A stretch of 40,861 nt of DNA. It comes from MED-G20 sp038108155. Lineage in GTDB: Bacteria; Bacteroidota; Bacteroidia; Flavobacteriales_D; Parvicellaceae. Of this stretch, positions 1 to 9,281 are shown one piece after another. Position 1 is the stretch's first letter. Every line of letters begins with the position of its first letter. The stretch covers positions 1 through 40,861 of the forward strand of contig JAYNHP010000017.1 of the NCBI GenBank assembly GCA_038108155.1. The letters are read 5' to 3'. The notes under the pieces are model-generated. The model was not told the origin of the DNA, searched no databases, and saw nothing but the letters and a program-made list of their open reading frames with translations. The translations under genes and the position numbers were made by a program.

Positions 1-483
1 TATTAATTGCGCTTCAATTATCTTTTCTATCATAGTTCTATTGTAATCAAAATCCCATTTTAAGACTTTATTTGTATAGTCATAATAAGCTATTGAAATA
101 GGTTCTTTTTCTAAAAAGCGAACATCAAACTTTTCTGATTTTTTAAATAAGGTTACTTCTGCTTTTAAAACATGTCTTTTTCTGCTTTCTGGAATGTCAA
201 GAACATCGACAATAAAATGTTTAGACACGTAATTTTTTTTGGAAAATTCAAACTTGTATATTCCTTTAGAATAAATAGTTTTCTTAAACTTGTTTTTAGT
301 AACTATACAACTTTCTATTTCTTTTTTACCTTGTGATATTAATACTTTATAATTTTTAAGTTTCTTATTTCTATTTTCAACATGCGTTAGTTCAATATTT
401 AATCTAATTCTTAATTGTCCTTGTGTTCGTGTAACAAAAATTATAAGAATTAGTAATAAAAGATTGGTTCTAAATAAGTTCAC
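1..483 (-). CDS. Exported protein of unknown function, C-terminus beyond the window
   Basis: The frame is open on the minus strand from 483 to the left window edge, about 160 residues. I chose the GTG at 483 because it leads directly into a hydrophobic stretch (LFRTNLLLLILIIFV) followed by TRTQG, which looks like a signal peptide. An in-frame TTG at 528 would add 15 residues. The in-frame stop upstream is about 6 nt beyond that, and no ATG lies between. The mature part is rich in Lys, Ile and Phe and has no Cys-rich or catalytic motif that I recognise. It starts just downstream of the metF stop on the same strand, so it could be read through from metF. Function unknown. Reading frame and signal peptide are seen directly; export is inferred. 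Confidence 0.6.
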   Translation of the reverse strand, partial: MNLFRTNLLLLILIIFVTRTQGQLRIRLNIELTHVENRNKKLKNYKVLISQGKKEIESCIVTKNKFKKTIYSKGIYKFEFSKKNYVSKHFIVDVLDIPESRKRHVLKAEVTLFKKSEKFDVRFLEKEPISIAYYDYTNKVLKWDFDYNRTMIEKIIEAQLI

Positions 484-555
484 GAGGTTTAGCTTGTTTA
501 TTAATTTACAGGTAATAAAATACCTCAAAATTTAAAACAATTTATCAAAATAAAT

Positions 556-1506
556 TTAAAAAATATTACTTGCAACTTCTTTTACCGACTGCCCTTTGCC
601 CATTGTGTAGAAATGTAATACAGGAACACCAGCATCAATTAACTCTTTGGATTGTTCTATTGACCATTCTATACCTACTTTTTTAATCTCCTCATTGGTT
701 TTACATTTTTCTAATTCATTAGAAAATTCTTCAGGGAAATTAGTGTTAAAAAATTTTGGTATAAATGTTAAATGTCTTTGATTGGTTATTGGTTTTAGTC
801 CTGGAATGATTGGAACTGTAATTCCAATTTCTCTACATTTTTTAACAAATGAGAAATACTTTTTATTGTCATAAAACAATTGAGTAACAATAAATTCAGC
901 TCCGGCGTCAACTTTTGCTTTCAAATGCTTCAGGTCGCTAGCTAAATTCATCGCTTCAAAATGTTTTTCAGGGTAGCCAGCTGCACCTATGCAAAAATTA
1001 GAAGGACTATTTTTTGTCTCTTCATAAAGATATTGACCATTATTCATTTCATTAATTTGCTGGATTAGATCAATAGCAAATTTATTTCCACCTTCTACTG
1101 GAATAAAAGAAGATTCATTTTTCATAGGGTCACCTCTTAATGCAAGAATATTATCTACTCCAAGAAACTTTAGATCAATCAGTGCACTCTCAGTATCCTC
1201 TTTATTAAAACCACCACATATTATATGGGGAATTGCATCCACTTTATATCTATTCATTAGTGCTGCACAAATTCCAACAGTTCCTGGTCTTTTTCTAATA
1301 GATACTTTTTTAAGTAAACCATTACCCATTTTTTTGTAATCGTATTCTTCTCTGTGATAAGTTACGTTAATAAATGGAGGGTTGAATTCCATTAATGGGT
1401 CAATACCTTCGCAAATATCTTCAATGCCCTTTCCCTTTAAAGGAGGGATTATCTCAAAAGAGAATATTGTCTTATTGCTATTTTTAATGTAATCTGTGAC
1501 TTTCAT
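556..1506 (-). CDS. metF: Methylenetetrahydrofolate reductase
   Basis: This is the FAD enzyme that reduces 5,10-methylene-THF to 5-methyl-THF for methionine synthesis. At 316 residues it matches the bacterial MetF length. The FSFEIIPP motif at residues 15-22 holds the catalytic Glu18 (Glu28 in E. coli). LALRGDP at 121-127 is the conserved FAD/folate motif, and FIVTQLFYD follows near 205-213. The N-terminal third contains the RKRPGTVG segment typical of Bacteroidota MetF. The ATG at 1506 starts right before the conserved barrel. It is divergent from lepA, with 140 or more bp between them carrying two palindromes (see findings). No methionine riboswitch was recognised upstream. Confidence 0.95.
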   Translation of the reverse strand: MKVTDYIKNSNKTIFSFEIIPPLKGKGIEDICEGIDPLMEFNPPFINVTYHREEYDYKKMGNGLLKKVSIRKRPGTVGICAALMNRYKVDAIPHIICGGFNKEDTESALIDLKFLGVDNILALRGDPMKNESSFIPVEGGNKFAIDLIQQINEMNNGQYLYEETKNSPSNFCIGAAGYPEKHFEAMNLASDLKHLKAKVDAGAEFIVTQLFYDNKKYFSFVKKCREIGITVPIIPGLKPITNQRHLTFIPKFFNTNFPEEFSNELEKCKTNEEIKKVGIEWSIEQSKELIDAGVPVLHFYTMGKGQSVKEVASNIF

Positions 1507-1548
1507 TGAAGGGCAAAATAAGTTCTTAATCTCAAGAAAACCAAAATA

Positions 1549-1581
1549 TTTTCAATTGAAAAAAAAGTTTTGTTTAAACAA
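1549..1581. promoter_or_regulatory. Two adjacent perfect palindromes between metF and lepA
   Basis: TTTTCAATTGAAAA (1549-1562) and TTGTTTAAACAA (1570-1581) are each perfectly self-complementary and are separated by 7 bp in the divergent metF/lepA intergenic region. They could be an operator for a dimeric regulator, or chance in AT-rich DNA. No -33/-7 promoter pair was firmly placed here. Confidence 0.3.
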
Positions 1582-1664
1582 GTTTATAATCCTGATACAT
1601 ATTTAAGAACATATTATAACTAAACAACTTAATTTTTTAGGTTTATATGCTACATTTGTTGTCG

Positions 1665-3455
1665 ATGAAAAATATTAGAAATTTCTGTATTATAGCCCAT
1701 ATTGATCATGGTAAAAGTACTTTAGCAGATAGACTTCTTCAATCCACTGGAACCATTTCAGAAAGAGAGATGAAAGACCAGGCTCTGGACGATATGGATA
1801 TTGAGAGAGAGAGAGGAATTACTATCAAAAGTCATGCGATACAAATGAACTATTCCTACAATAATGAAGATTATAAATTAAATCTCATTGACACACCAGG
1901 ACATGTTGATTTTTCTTATGAAGTTTCTAGGTCTATAGCAGCTTGTGAAGGAGCACTTTTAATTGTCGATGCATCTCAGGGTATTGAGGCACAAACTATT
2001 TCAAATTTATACCTTGCTATCGAAAATGATTTAGAAATTATACCAATTTTAAACAAAATGGATTTGCCTGGAGCAATGCCTGAAGAAGTTACAGACCAAA
2101 TAATTGATTTAATTGGTTGCAGCAAAGAAGATATAATTCCAGCAAGCGGTAAAACAGGTATGGGAGTTGATAATATTCTTAAAGCAATAATTAATAAAAT
2201 ACCAAGTCCTGAGGGAAGTGAGAATCAACCGCTAGAAGCAATGATTTTTGATTCTGTTTTTAATTCTTTTAGGGGGATTATAGCTTATTTTAGAGTTTTT
2301 AATGGTGTTATAAAAAAAGGTCAACAAGTCAAATTTTTCAATACTGGAAAAATATACAATGCAGATGAAATAGGTGTTCTTAAAATGGATTTAACTCCAA
2401 AAAACGAATTGCGTTCTGGTGATGTTGGATACATTATCAGTGGTGTAAAAAAAGCAAATGAAGTAAAAGTTGGAGATACTATTACTTCACTTCTTGAACC
2501 TTGCGAAAATGCTATTCAAGGTTTTGAAGATGTTAAGCCAATGGTTTTTGCAGGTATGTATCCAGTGGAAACAGACGACTATGAAGAACTGAGAAATTCT
2601 ATGGAAAAACTTCAATTGAACGATGCATCTTTAGTTTTTGAACCAGAGTCCTCGGCTGCATTGGGATTTGGATTTAGATGTGGTTTTTTAGGAATGCTTC
2701 ATATGGAAATTATTCAAGAAAGATTGGAAAGAGAATTCAATATGGTTGTAATAACAACAGTTCCAAATGTTTCTTACAATGTTTTTCTTAAGAAAGAATT
2801 AAAACAGATAGTAGTCAATAACCCATCGGAGCTACCTGACCCATCAAAATTAGAGTGGATTGAAGAACCTTACATAAAAGCCCAAGTAATAACAAAAACA
2901 GATTATGTTGGAGCAGTTATGAATTTGTGTATTGAAAAAAGGGGTGAATTAAATAATCAAGTATATCTAACTCAAGACAGAGTGGAACTGAGTTTTCAAA
3001 TGCCTCTTTCAGAAATAGTATTTGACTTTTACGACAGGCTAAAATCTGTAAGTAGAGGCTATGCATCTTTTGACTATTCTCCTGTCGGTCACAAGAAATC
3101 TGATCTTATAAAATTGGATATTCTTTTAAATTCCGAACAAGTAGATGCTCTTTCGGCATTGGTCCACCGTTCTAACGCATTTACACTAGGAAAAAGAATT
3201 TGTTTAAAATTGAAAGAGCTTATTCCTAGACAACAATTTGAAATTCCTATCCAAGCAGCTATAGGTGCCAAAATTGTTTCTAGAGAAACAGTAAAAGCAC
3301 TTAGAAAAGATGTTACTGCAAAATGTTATGGCGGGGATATCACAAGAAAAAGAAAACTTTTAGAGAAACAAAAAGCTGGTAAAAAGAGAATGCGACAAGT
3401 TGGAAGAGTAGAAGTTCCTCAAGAAGCATTTTTAGCTGTTTTGAAATTAGATTAG
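1665..3455 (+). CDS. lepA: Elongation factor 4 (ribosomal back-translocase LepA)
   Basis: LepA/EF-4 is a translational GTPase that acts on stalled or mis-translocated ribosomes. The motifs are plain: G1 AHIDHGKST (11-19), G2 within ERGIT, G3 DTPGH (76-80), G4 NKMD (130-133) and SGK near G5. The LepA-specific C-terminal domain ends in KRKLLEKQKAGKKRM and VPQEAFLAVLK. I use the ATG at 1665 because MKNIRNF matches the usual LepA N-terminus. An in-frame ATG at 1647 would add six residues. A TAnnTTTG-like sequence (TACATTTG, 1652-1659) lies directly upstream of 1665, but without a good -33 partner. Length 596 aa is normal. Its end overlaps the end of the convergent outer-membrane gene by 4 bp. Confidence 0.96.
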   Translation: MKNIRNFCIIAHIDHGKSTLADRLLQSTGTISEREMKDQALDDMDIERERGITIKSHAIQMNYSYNNEDYKLNLIDTPGHVDFSYEVSRSIAACEGALLIVDASQGIEAQTISNLYLAIENDLEIIPILNKMDLPGAMPEEVTDQIIDLIGCSKEDIIPASGKTGMGVDNILKAIINKIPSPEGSENQPLEAMIFDSVFNSFRGIIAYFRVFNGVIKKGQQVKFFNTGKIYNADEIGVLKMDLTPKNELRSGDVGYIISGVKKANEVKVGDTITSLLEPCENAIQGFEDVKPMVFAGMYPVETDDYEELRNSMEKLQLNDASLVFEPESSAALGFGFRCGFLGMLHMEIIQERLEREFNMVVITTVPNVSYNVFLKKELKQIVVNNPSELPDPSKLEWIEEPYIKAQVITKTDYVGAVMNLCIEKRGELNNQVYLTQDRVELSFQMPLSEIVFDFYDRLKSVSRGYASFDYSPVGHKKSDLIKLDILLNSEQVDALSALVHRSNAFTLGKRICLKLKELIPRQQFEIPIQAAIGAKIVSRETVKALRKDVTAKCYGGDITRKRKLLEKQKAGKKRMRQVGRVEVPQEAFLAVLKLD

Positions 3456-6400
3456 AAAAATGCCCTCATTTGCATGCTTCCAGTGTGTATAGCTTTGTTT
3501 TCTTCAGATTTTCTTCCGTTATAATTGATAGAAATTTGTATGTTATTTGACATGTTTTTTTGAAATCCCAATTTCCATGTAATGTTTTTACCTAATTGAA
3601 GCCCTTCCAACATTTCAAATCCAATAGTACTACTACTTTCCCCATTGTAATTGATGTTAACTAGATGAAGCTCCCCATTTAATAACCCCTTGTCTCTTTT
3701 ACTTCTTCTTAACTCTATTCCAATATCATTTATAAATGCCTTTTCATTGCCATATTCTATCGAATTTCTTTTTTCTGAATACCTTCCATTTAGTGCAACC
3801 CTAAATAAAGTATTTGGTTGAAATGAAATTCGGTTATTTATCTCCTTATTTTCAATGTCATAGTTTCTATTGGTCATATAGGTTGAAGAATTTTTCTTTA
3901 TTTCTTTGGATAATTGTGAGTTGACCATAAACGACTTATTAATATTCCATCTAAATTTTATTTGGTCTTTATTGGTAGATATAAAGTCTGTACCATTGAT
4001 TAAAAGATTTTTATTAGCAAATAATTGAGTAACTAGTTCAACACTGTATTTGGAGCTTGAACGATTGAAAAATAAACTATTTCTAAGGCTATTAGACATT
4101 TGCTGAATAATAGGATTATCTGCATTTACCAAGGGGTTTAATAAAGTTTGTAAATCTAAATCATTGGTCTTTTTATGGGTATTAACTGCAGTTTGATTGT
4201 AAAATTTATTCAAGAACTTTTCTACTATTGTTTTTCCATCAATTATCCTTTTAAAATCTATGTTTAAATTTTGATTGTATTGAAAGCTGTAAATTTTGAT
4301 ATAGTTATTGTTAGGCGTAAATACTCTAATATAAGTTGCTTGATCACTAAATGCTGCTATTTCAAATTCATTAAGTTCTTTTATTCCATTGTCGTTGTAA
4401 TCGTTCCATGTATATACCNNNNNNNNNNGTATATACCCCTTGGCCAGCTGGAACTTCAATATAAATGAACTCTTTTTGTAGTTCTAATCCTGAACCAATC
4501 TCTAAAAACGAATTGGTATTTATTCCTCCATTTAACAGTTTTAAATTATAATTGAGTCTACTTGCCAAGGAATTTTCAGGAAGAATAGTTGTTAAACTTG
4601 AATCTGATTGTAGCATTCTGTAAGCTAAGGAATAGTTGAGATTAAAGTTTTTTCTAGAGCTAATGCCTACCATTAGACCCGGGCTAATTGCTTTTGTAGC
4701 TTTTTTGAGAATAGATCTGTCTTTAAACCAATCGTATCTTTCTTGGTAGAAAAATTGAACTTTATTTTTTGAAGAGTCGTAATTTTCTATGTAAACTTTC
4801 CAATCATAAAAACGGTAACTATTGTTGTTTAAGGTATCTGCACTGAAAAATTGATTATTTTCATTGATATCTTTAAATCCTAATTTGAACCCTTTAATTG
4901 GAATAAATAAATCTGTTTTATGTCTTAGGAAACTAGTATTAAACTGCCCGTTAGAATTCATTAAGCTACCATCAAAGTTAAGGTTAACCTTTTTATTCCA
5001 TTTAATTTTAAAATCATTTTTATAACCATTAAAATCATCTTTGATATAGTAGGAGTTTAATTGGTACTGAAATAGACCATTTTCTAAATGTTTTAAATTA
5101 ATTCTTGCAGAACTAAGTAACTGATCTTTTGGAGTGATCAGATTTTGAATATTCCAATTTCTTTCAAACTCAACCTCTCTAAATCGTTCTATCCTTCTAA
5201 AATCTTTAGAAATACTCTCAATTCTGTATTGTTGATTCAATTCCCATTTTTCTTTTAATGTGTTTTTATTTTCAAAACTTACAAGCCCTGCAAATCCAAT
5301 ATTATCTTCATTGTTAATATTTGAAAAAGTATTTAAATCCATATTTGATGTGCTTAACTCATAACTCAAAGAATTTCCACTCCAAATTGTCTTACCACCA
5401 ACACTTATTATTTGTCTTTTCTTGGGAGTTACTAATTTTTTAATTGGGCTGTAATCACCGTTTTTAATTATTTCTCCAAATGAAATTGTATCTGGTGCAA
5501 TCCATTCAAATACTTTTCCAAGTGCATTGTTTTCCTTTATTTTATAGTTTCCGTTACCCTGTCCGACATTACTGAAAGTTAACATATATACTGCCTGTTG
5601 TTCATCAGTAGAATACTGATAAACTTCATATCCTAGGGAATCTATTTTTTGGTATAAGTTGGTTGCTTGGTTAAAATCTACACTATCAATTCCAGAACCA
5701 ATTGCCAAATCAATATTATCGCCAATATTTTCTAAAGTTTGTCTGTCCAATAAGTCAAAATCTAATTGGAGTGGTTGGTTTTTACTATCCTGTTCACCGT
5801 ATGCATGGACGTAAAATGATGAGTTGTTTTTTTTGATAGTAGCAGAAGATTGAAGTAAAGATCTTGCGTAATTTTTATCGCTATATTGGAATTCTACAAT
5901 AATTCTTTTGTCTTTATTTATTAAGGTATTGGCAGTAAAGCTAATTTCTGCAGTGTTATAGTCAATTATATAATCATTGTTTTGACCTCTTTTAAGAAGA
6001 ACACCATCTATATAAACATTTTCAGTACCACTTAAAATTATAATAAAACTTTCATTCTCATTCCCAAATAGTCTATAAGGTCCTTGATTCCCTTCAATAC
6101 CTTGAATAACATTTCTTCCAAATTTACCTTTACTAATGGAAGCGCTATTTTCAATATCTATTTCAATATTATTATATCCTATAATTTTATTTTTCAAATG
6201 AATTCCTTGTCCTCTCTTGTGGTATTTTAAAAAGTAACTGTCTTTATTTTTTATCCAGAAGTCACCTGCAGTTAATTCCCATTTTTGATCTGATACTTGT
6301 ATAAAAACCTTGTCAAAATCTTGTAGTTGCTGTGTGTTTCCTTGAGGTTGAATAGGAATGTTATCATCGGTAACAGATGCTAATATTTTCATGGTTGGTG

Positions 6401-6905
6401 AAATCATCCCCGAAAGCTGTAGATTCAGATTTGAATTGAGCGAGAAATCTTGATTATTCCCAACCATAACACCTCTTGAAATACTACCAGTTCTATTTAA
6501 CTTAGTACCTTGAAATAGGTTGTTGGAATTATCAGTTTTAATAATATTTAGTGATGGATGGTATTGCTTTTGTTCAATGGTTCTATTTAAAGAAATAGGG
6601 TGCTTGTAATATTTCTTACTAAAGTCAATTAATAACGGATGGTAATTGAAAATTAAGGTGTCGTATGGAACTTCTAAAAAAACAACCAAACCTTTGTAGG
6701 GTAAAAGTTTGTAATCCAAACTTACAGACTCTTTGTCTTTATTTAAAATTTGAAATGTTCTTGGATTAACTGAAAATGTATCGATAATAATGGTGTCTTT
6801 GCCCACATATTTTTTAGAATATAGTGATTCATAATCAAAACTTTGGCAGTAATCTATATTATAAATTATACAAAGTATAAAAGCCAATATTTTGTTATTA
6901 ATCAT
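3452..6905 (-). CDS. Large outer-membrane protein with SprA-like N-terminal motif, interrupted only by an assembly N-run
   Basis: A run of 10 N (4419-4428) splits this gene into two apparent frames. The 9-bp sequence gtatatacc lies on both sides of the run; merging the copies removes 19 bases and gives one frame of 1144 residues, with GQGVYTWNDYNDNG reading across the join. The ATG at 6905 leads into a signal peptide ending near YCQS (18-22); an earlier TTG at 6926 is less likely. Residues 140-216 (GSISRGVMVGNNQD, then a DDNIPIQPQGNTQ segment and AGDFW) resemble a block found in large Bacteroidota outer-membrane proteins, including SprA-like ones. The rest has alternating beta-strand patterns suggesting a barrel, ending in Phe-Phe. 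DYNDNGIKELNE resembles a calcium-binding loop. It is far shorter than SprA, so I do not call it sprA. Function unknown. Confidence 0.8.
4419..4428. other. Assembly gap (10 N) flanked by a 9-bp duplicated contig overlap
   Basis: Ten N lie between gtatatacc (4410-4418) and a second gtatatacc (4429-4437). Both contig ends carry the same 9 bases, so the gap is probably an unmerged overlap rather than missing sequence. Confidence 0.9.
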
Positions 6906-6933
6906 GGAGTTTTCAATAAAAGCCAAATGGGTC

Positions 6934-6965
6934 TTTTGATATAAAACGTAAGATAAATAGATTTG
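6934..6965 (+). promoter_or_regulatory. Candidate Bacteroidota promoter for the OmpA-family gene
   Basis: TTTTG at 6934-6938 is followed by a 19-nt spacer and TAGATTTG at 6958-6965, a full match to the -33 TTTG / -7 TAnnTTTG pattern with ideal spacing. It would give a leader of roughly 130 nt before the ATG at 7101. Confidence 0.55.
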
Positions 6966-7100
6966 TTTTTAAGTATTTAATTTAAAGGTCATTTTTATAT
7001 TTATTCAAAAGCATTTTTAAGAGAAGGTTGTTTATAAGTATAATAAATTGATGAATTTTTTATCCAATTTGGGGTCATTTTTGTTGTATATATTAAATCA

Positions 7101-8090
7101 ATGATTAAAAACCTTCTTTCAATACTTTTAATTACAATTATTTTTTTCCAGAGCTGTGTTCCAGCAAGAAAATTTGAGGAAATTTCTGAAAAGCAAGAAG
7201 TCTGTGCAGTTGAACTAAAAACCCTTAAAACTCTTAAAACGGAACTTCAAACTGAAAATACAGAACTAGAATCACAAAACGACCAACTAAATAGATTAAC
7301 AAAACGTTTAATTAAAGATACCACTATGTTGGGCAAATCTTTAAGAATGAAAGAAAAGCAATATGATAAAATTGACTTACTTAACAAACGTATTCAAGAG
7401 CAATTAGAGCTTCTACAAAAAGGCCAGTCTGTGGAGAAACAGCGACTAATGTTGGATTTAGAAAAAAGAAAGTCGGACTTACTAACTCTAGAAGACCAAT
7501 TAAGAGACTTTGAAATTGAACTAAACAATAAAAAAGTCCAACTTGAGGATTTGTCTCTGGAACTACAAAAAAGAGAAAAAAGAGTAAATGAGTTGGAACA
7601 AATTATTGCTAATAAAGATGCCATAGTCAGAGCTTTAAAAGAAAAAGTTGCCAATGCTTTACTTGGATTTAGAGATAAAGGACTTTCTGTTGTTGAGAAG
7701 GATGGAAAAGTTTATGTTAGCATGGATGCAAAACTTTTATTTGCTTCGGGAAGCACAAAAGTTGATGCTGAGGGAATAAAGGCTTTGAAAGAGTTAGCAA
7801 AAGTTCTTGAAGACCAACAAGACTTAGAAATTTTAGTGGAAGGACATACCGATAGTGATAAAATGAAATCCAATTCTCATCCAGTAGATAATTGGGAATT
7901 AAGCGTGCTTAGAGCAACTTCAGTAGTAAAAATAATGCTAAAAAATAGTAAAATGGATCCAACTACTGTTAGTGCCTCCGGAAGAAGTCAGTATATTCCG
8001 ATTGACATTCAGGACAAGGCAAAAAATCGAAGGATTGAAGTGGTTCTAATTCCTAAACTAGACGAATTGTTTGATATCATCAACAATTAA
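7101..8090 (+). CDS. OmpA-family lipoprotein with long coiled coil
   Basis: The 329-residue protein has a lipoprotein signal with FFQSC (Cys19 as lipidation site). A long charged, Leu-rich coiled coil runs over about residues 40-187, and an OmpA-like peptidoglycan-binding domain over about 203-318. In the OmpA domain, EGHTDSD (247-253) and NRRIEVV (309-315) supply the Asp and Arg that usually hold the meso-diaminopimelate peptide. It probably tethers the outer membrane to peptidoglycan, with the coiled coil spanning the periplasm. It stands alone on the plus strand behind a well-matched promoter, and its 3' end is 5 bp from the convergent nadD. The family assignment is firm; the specific partner is unknown. 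Confidence 0.88.
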   Translation: MIKNLLSILLITIIFFQSCVPARKFEEISEKQEVCAVELKTLKTLKTELQTENTELESQNDQLNRLTKRLIKDTTMLGKSLRMKEKQYDKIDLLNKRIQEQLELLQKGQSVEKQRLMLDLEKRKSDLLTLEDQLRDFEIELNNKKVQLEDLSLELQKREKRVNELEQIIANKDAIVRALKEKVANALLGFRDKGLSVVEKDGKVYVSMDAKLLFASGSTKVDAEGIKALKELAKVLEDQQDLEILVEGHTDSDKMKSNSHPVDNWELSVLRATSVVKIMLKNSKMDPTTVSASGRSQYIPIDIQDKAKNRRIEVVLIPKLDELFDIINN

Positions 8091-8095
8091 ATTTT

Positions 8096-8698
8096 TTATT
8101 TTTTGTAAAAATTCATTTCTTCTACATATTTGTAGACTTCCGGGGTAAGTAAATATCTAACATCTTTATTTTCTGAAATTGCTTTTCTTATAAAACTGGA
8201 GGATATTTTCATAACAGGAGCTTCACATCTTATAATCTTTGGGTCATCAGCCGGAATTTCTAAATTATTTTTATCAAGTTTTTCTTGTTCAGTTAAAACT
8301 CTTGGATAAACATATAAATGGTGGTATTTTAAGATTTCTTCATGATTTTTCCATTTTTTGAATGATCTGAGATTGTCTTCACCCATAATCAGATTAAATT
8401 CATATCCAGAATACTTTTCTTTTAGATGCGTCAATGTATTTATTGTATAAGACGGTTTTGGTAAATTAAACTCCTCGTTACATGCTTTTAATTTAGAGTT
8501 TTGCTCAATTGCAATTCTGACCAAATTTAATCGATGGTAATCTTCTAATAAAGACTCTTTTTTCTTTAATGGGTTAAGTGGACTGACAACAAACCAAACT
8601 TCATCCAAATTAGTGTATCCAACCATATAATTAGAAATTATTAAATGACCTACATGAATAGGATTAAATGTGCCAAAATACAAACCAACTTTTTTCAT
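8096..8698 (-). CDS. nadD: Nicotinate-nucleotide adenylyltransferase
   Basis: This enzyme joins nicotinate mononucleotide and ATP to give deamido-NAD in NAD synthesis. GTFNPIHVGH (9-18) is the nucleotidyltransferase motif with the two catalytic His residues, and ISSSFIR (165-171) is the C-terminal ISSTxIR-type ATP-binding motif. KPSYTINTL (81-89) and GEDNL (106-110) are also NadD-like. At 200 residues it has the usual length. It lies one base downstream of gmk on the same strand, so gmk, nadD and yicC form one transcription unit. Confidence 0.95.
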   Translation of the reverse strand: MKKVGLYFGTFNPIHVGHLIISNYMVGYTNLDEVWFVVSPLNPLKKKESLLEDYHRLNLVRIAIEQNSKLKACNEEFNLPKPSYTINTLTHLKEKYSGYEFNLIMGEDNLRSFKKWKNHEEILKYHHLYVYPRVLTEQEKLDKNNLEIPADDPKIIRCEAPVMKISSSFIRKAISENKDVRYLLTPEVYKYVEEMNFYKK

Positions 8699-8699
8699 T

Positions 8700-9281
8700 C
8701 TATTTCAAAAATTTCTTAACTGTTTCAATTATATTTTTGGAGGAAATACTTAGCTCGTCGTTGACAATTATTTTGTCAAATTTGTCTATAGATTTCATTT
8801 CTTCAAAAGATTTTTCTAATCTATTTTTAATAGATTTTCTATCCTCTGTGTTTCTTTTTTTGAGTCTTTTGCTTAAAACTTCCATATTTGGAGGTTTTAT
8901 AAAAATGGATATTGAATTTTCCATGAAATAATTCTTTAAAGAAATCCCTCCGATTACATCCACATCAAAAACTACATGTTTTTTTTCTTTCCATATTCTT
9001 TCAATTTCTTTCTTTAATGTTCCATAGAAGTTCCCTTCGTAGACTTCCTCCCATTCTATAAAATCCTGTGCCTTTATTTTTTCTTTAAATTCTTCAATAG
9101 ATAAGAAATAATAATCTTTTTTATCTTCTTCACCTTCTCGAGGAGCTCTACTACAGGCAGAAATGGAAAATAATAGAGGAAGTTTTGTATCTAATAGCTT
9201 ATTGACAAGTGTAGTTTTTCCTGCTCCAGAAGGTGCTGAAATAATAATCGCTTTGCCTTGAAAATTATTAGAGGAATTCAT
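8700..9281 (-). CDS. gmk: Guanylate kinase
   Basis: Gmk phosphorylates GMP to GDP with ATP. The P-loop SAPSGAGKTT spans residues 15-24, and the GMP-binding segment includes SRAPREGE and DYYFLS at about 42-58. FIEWEEVYEGNFYGT is the conserved lid/GMP region. Length 193 aa is typical. Its start overlaps the end of yicC by 4 bp (ATGA), so the two are translationally coupled, an arrangement common for yicC and gmk in many bacteria. Confidence 0.96.
   Translation of the reverse strand: MNSSNNFQGKAIIISAPSGAGKTTLVNKLLDTKLPLLFSISACSRAPREGEEDKKDYYFLSIEEFKEKIKAQDFIEWEEVYEGNFYGTLKKEIERIWKEKKHVVFDVDVIGGISLKNYFMENSISIFIKPPNMEVLSKRLKKRNTEDRKSIKNRLEKSFEEMKSIDKFDKIIVNDELSISSKNIIETVKKFLK

Noticed and set aside
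510..525. AGGTA...TACCT stem near the metF end as terminator
   Set aside because: The 5-bp stem is weak and there is no T-run after it.
3452..6926. Two separate genes or a pseudogene around the N-run
   Set aside because: Merging the 9-bp overlap restores one frame; no stop remains.
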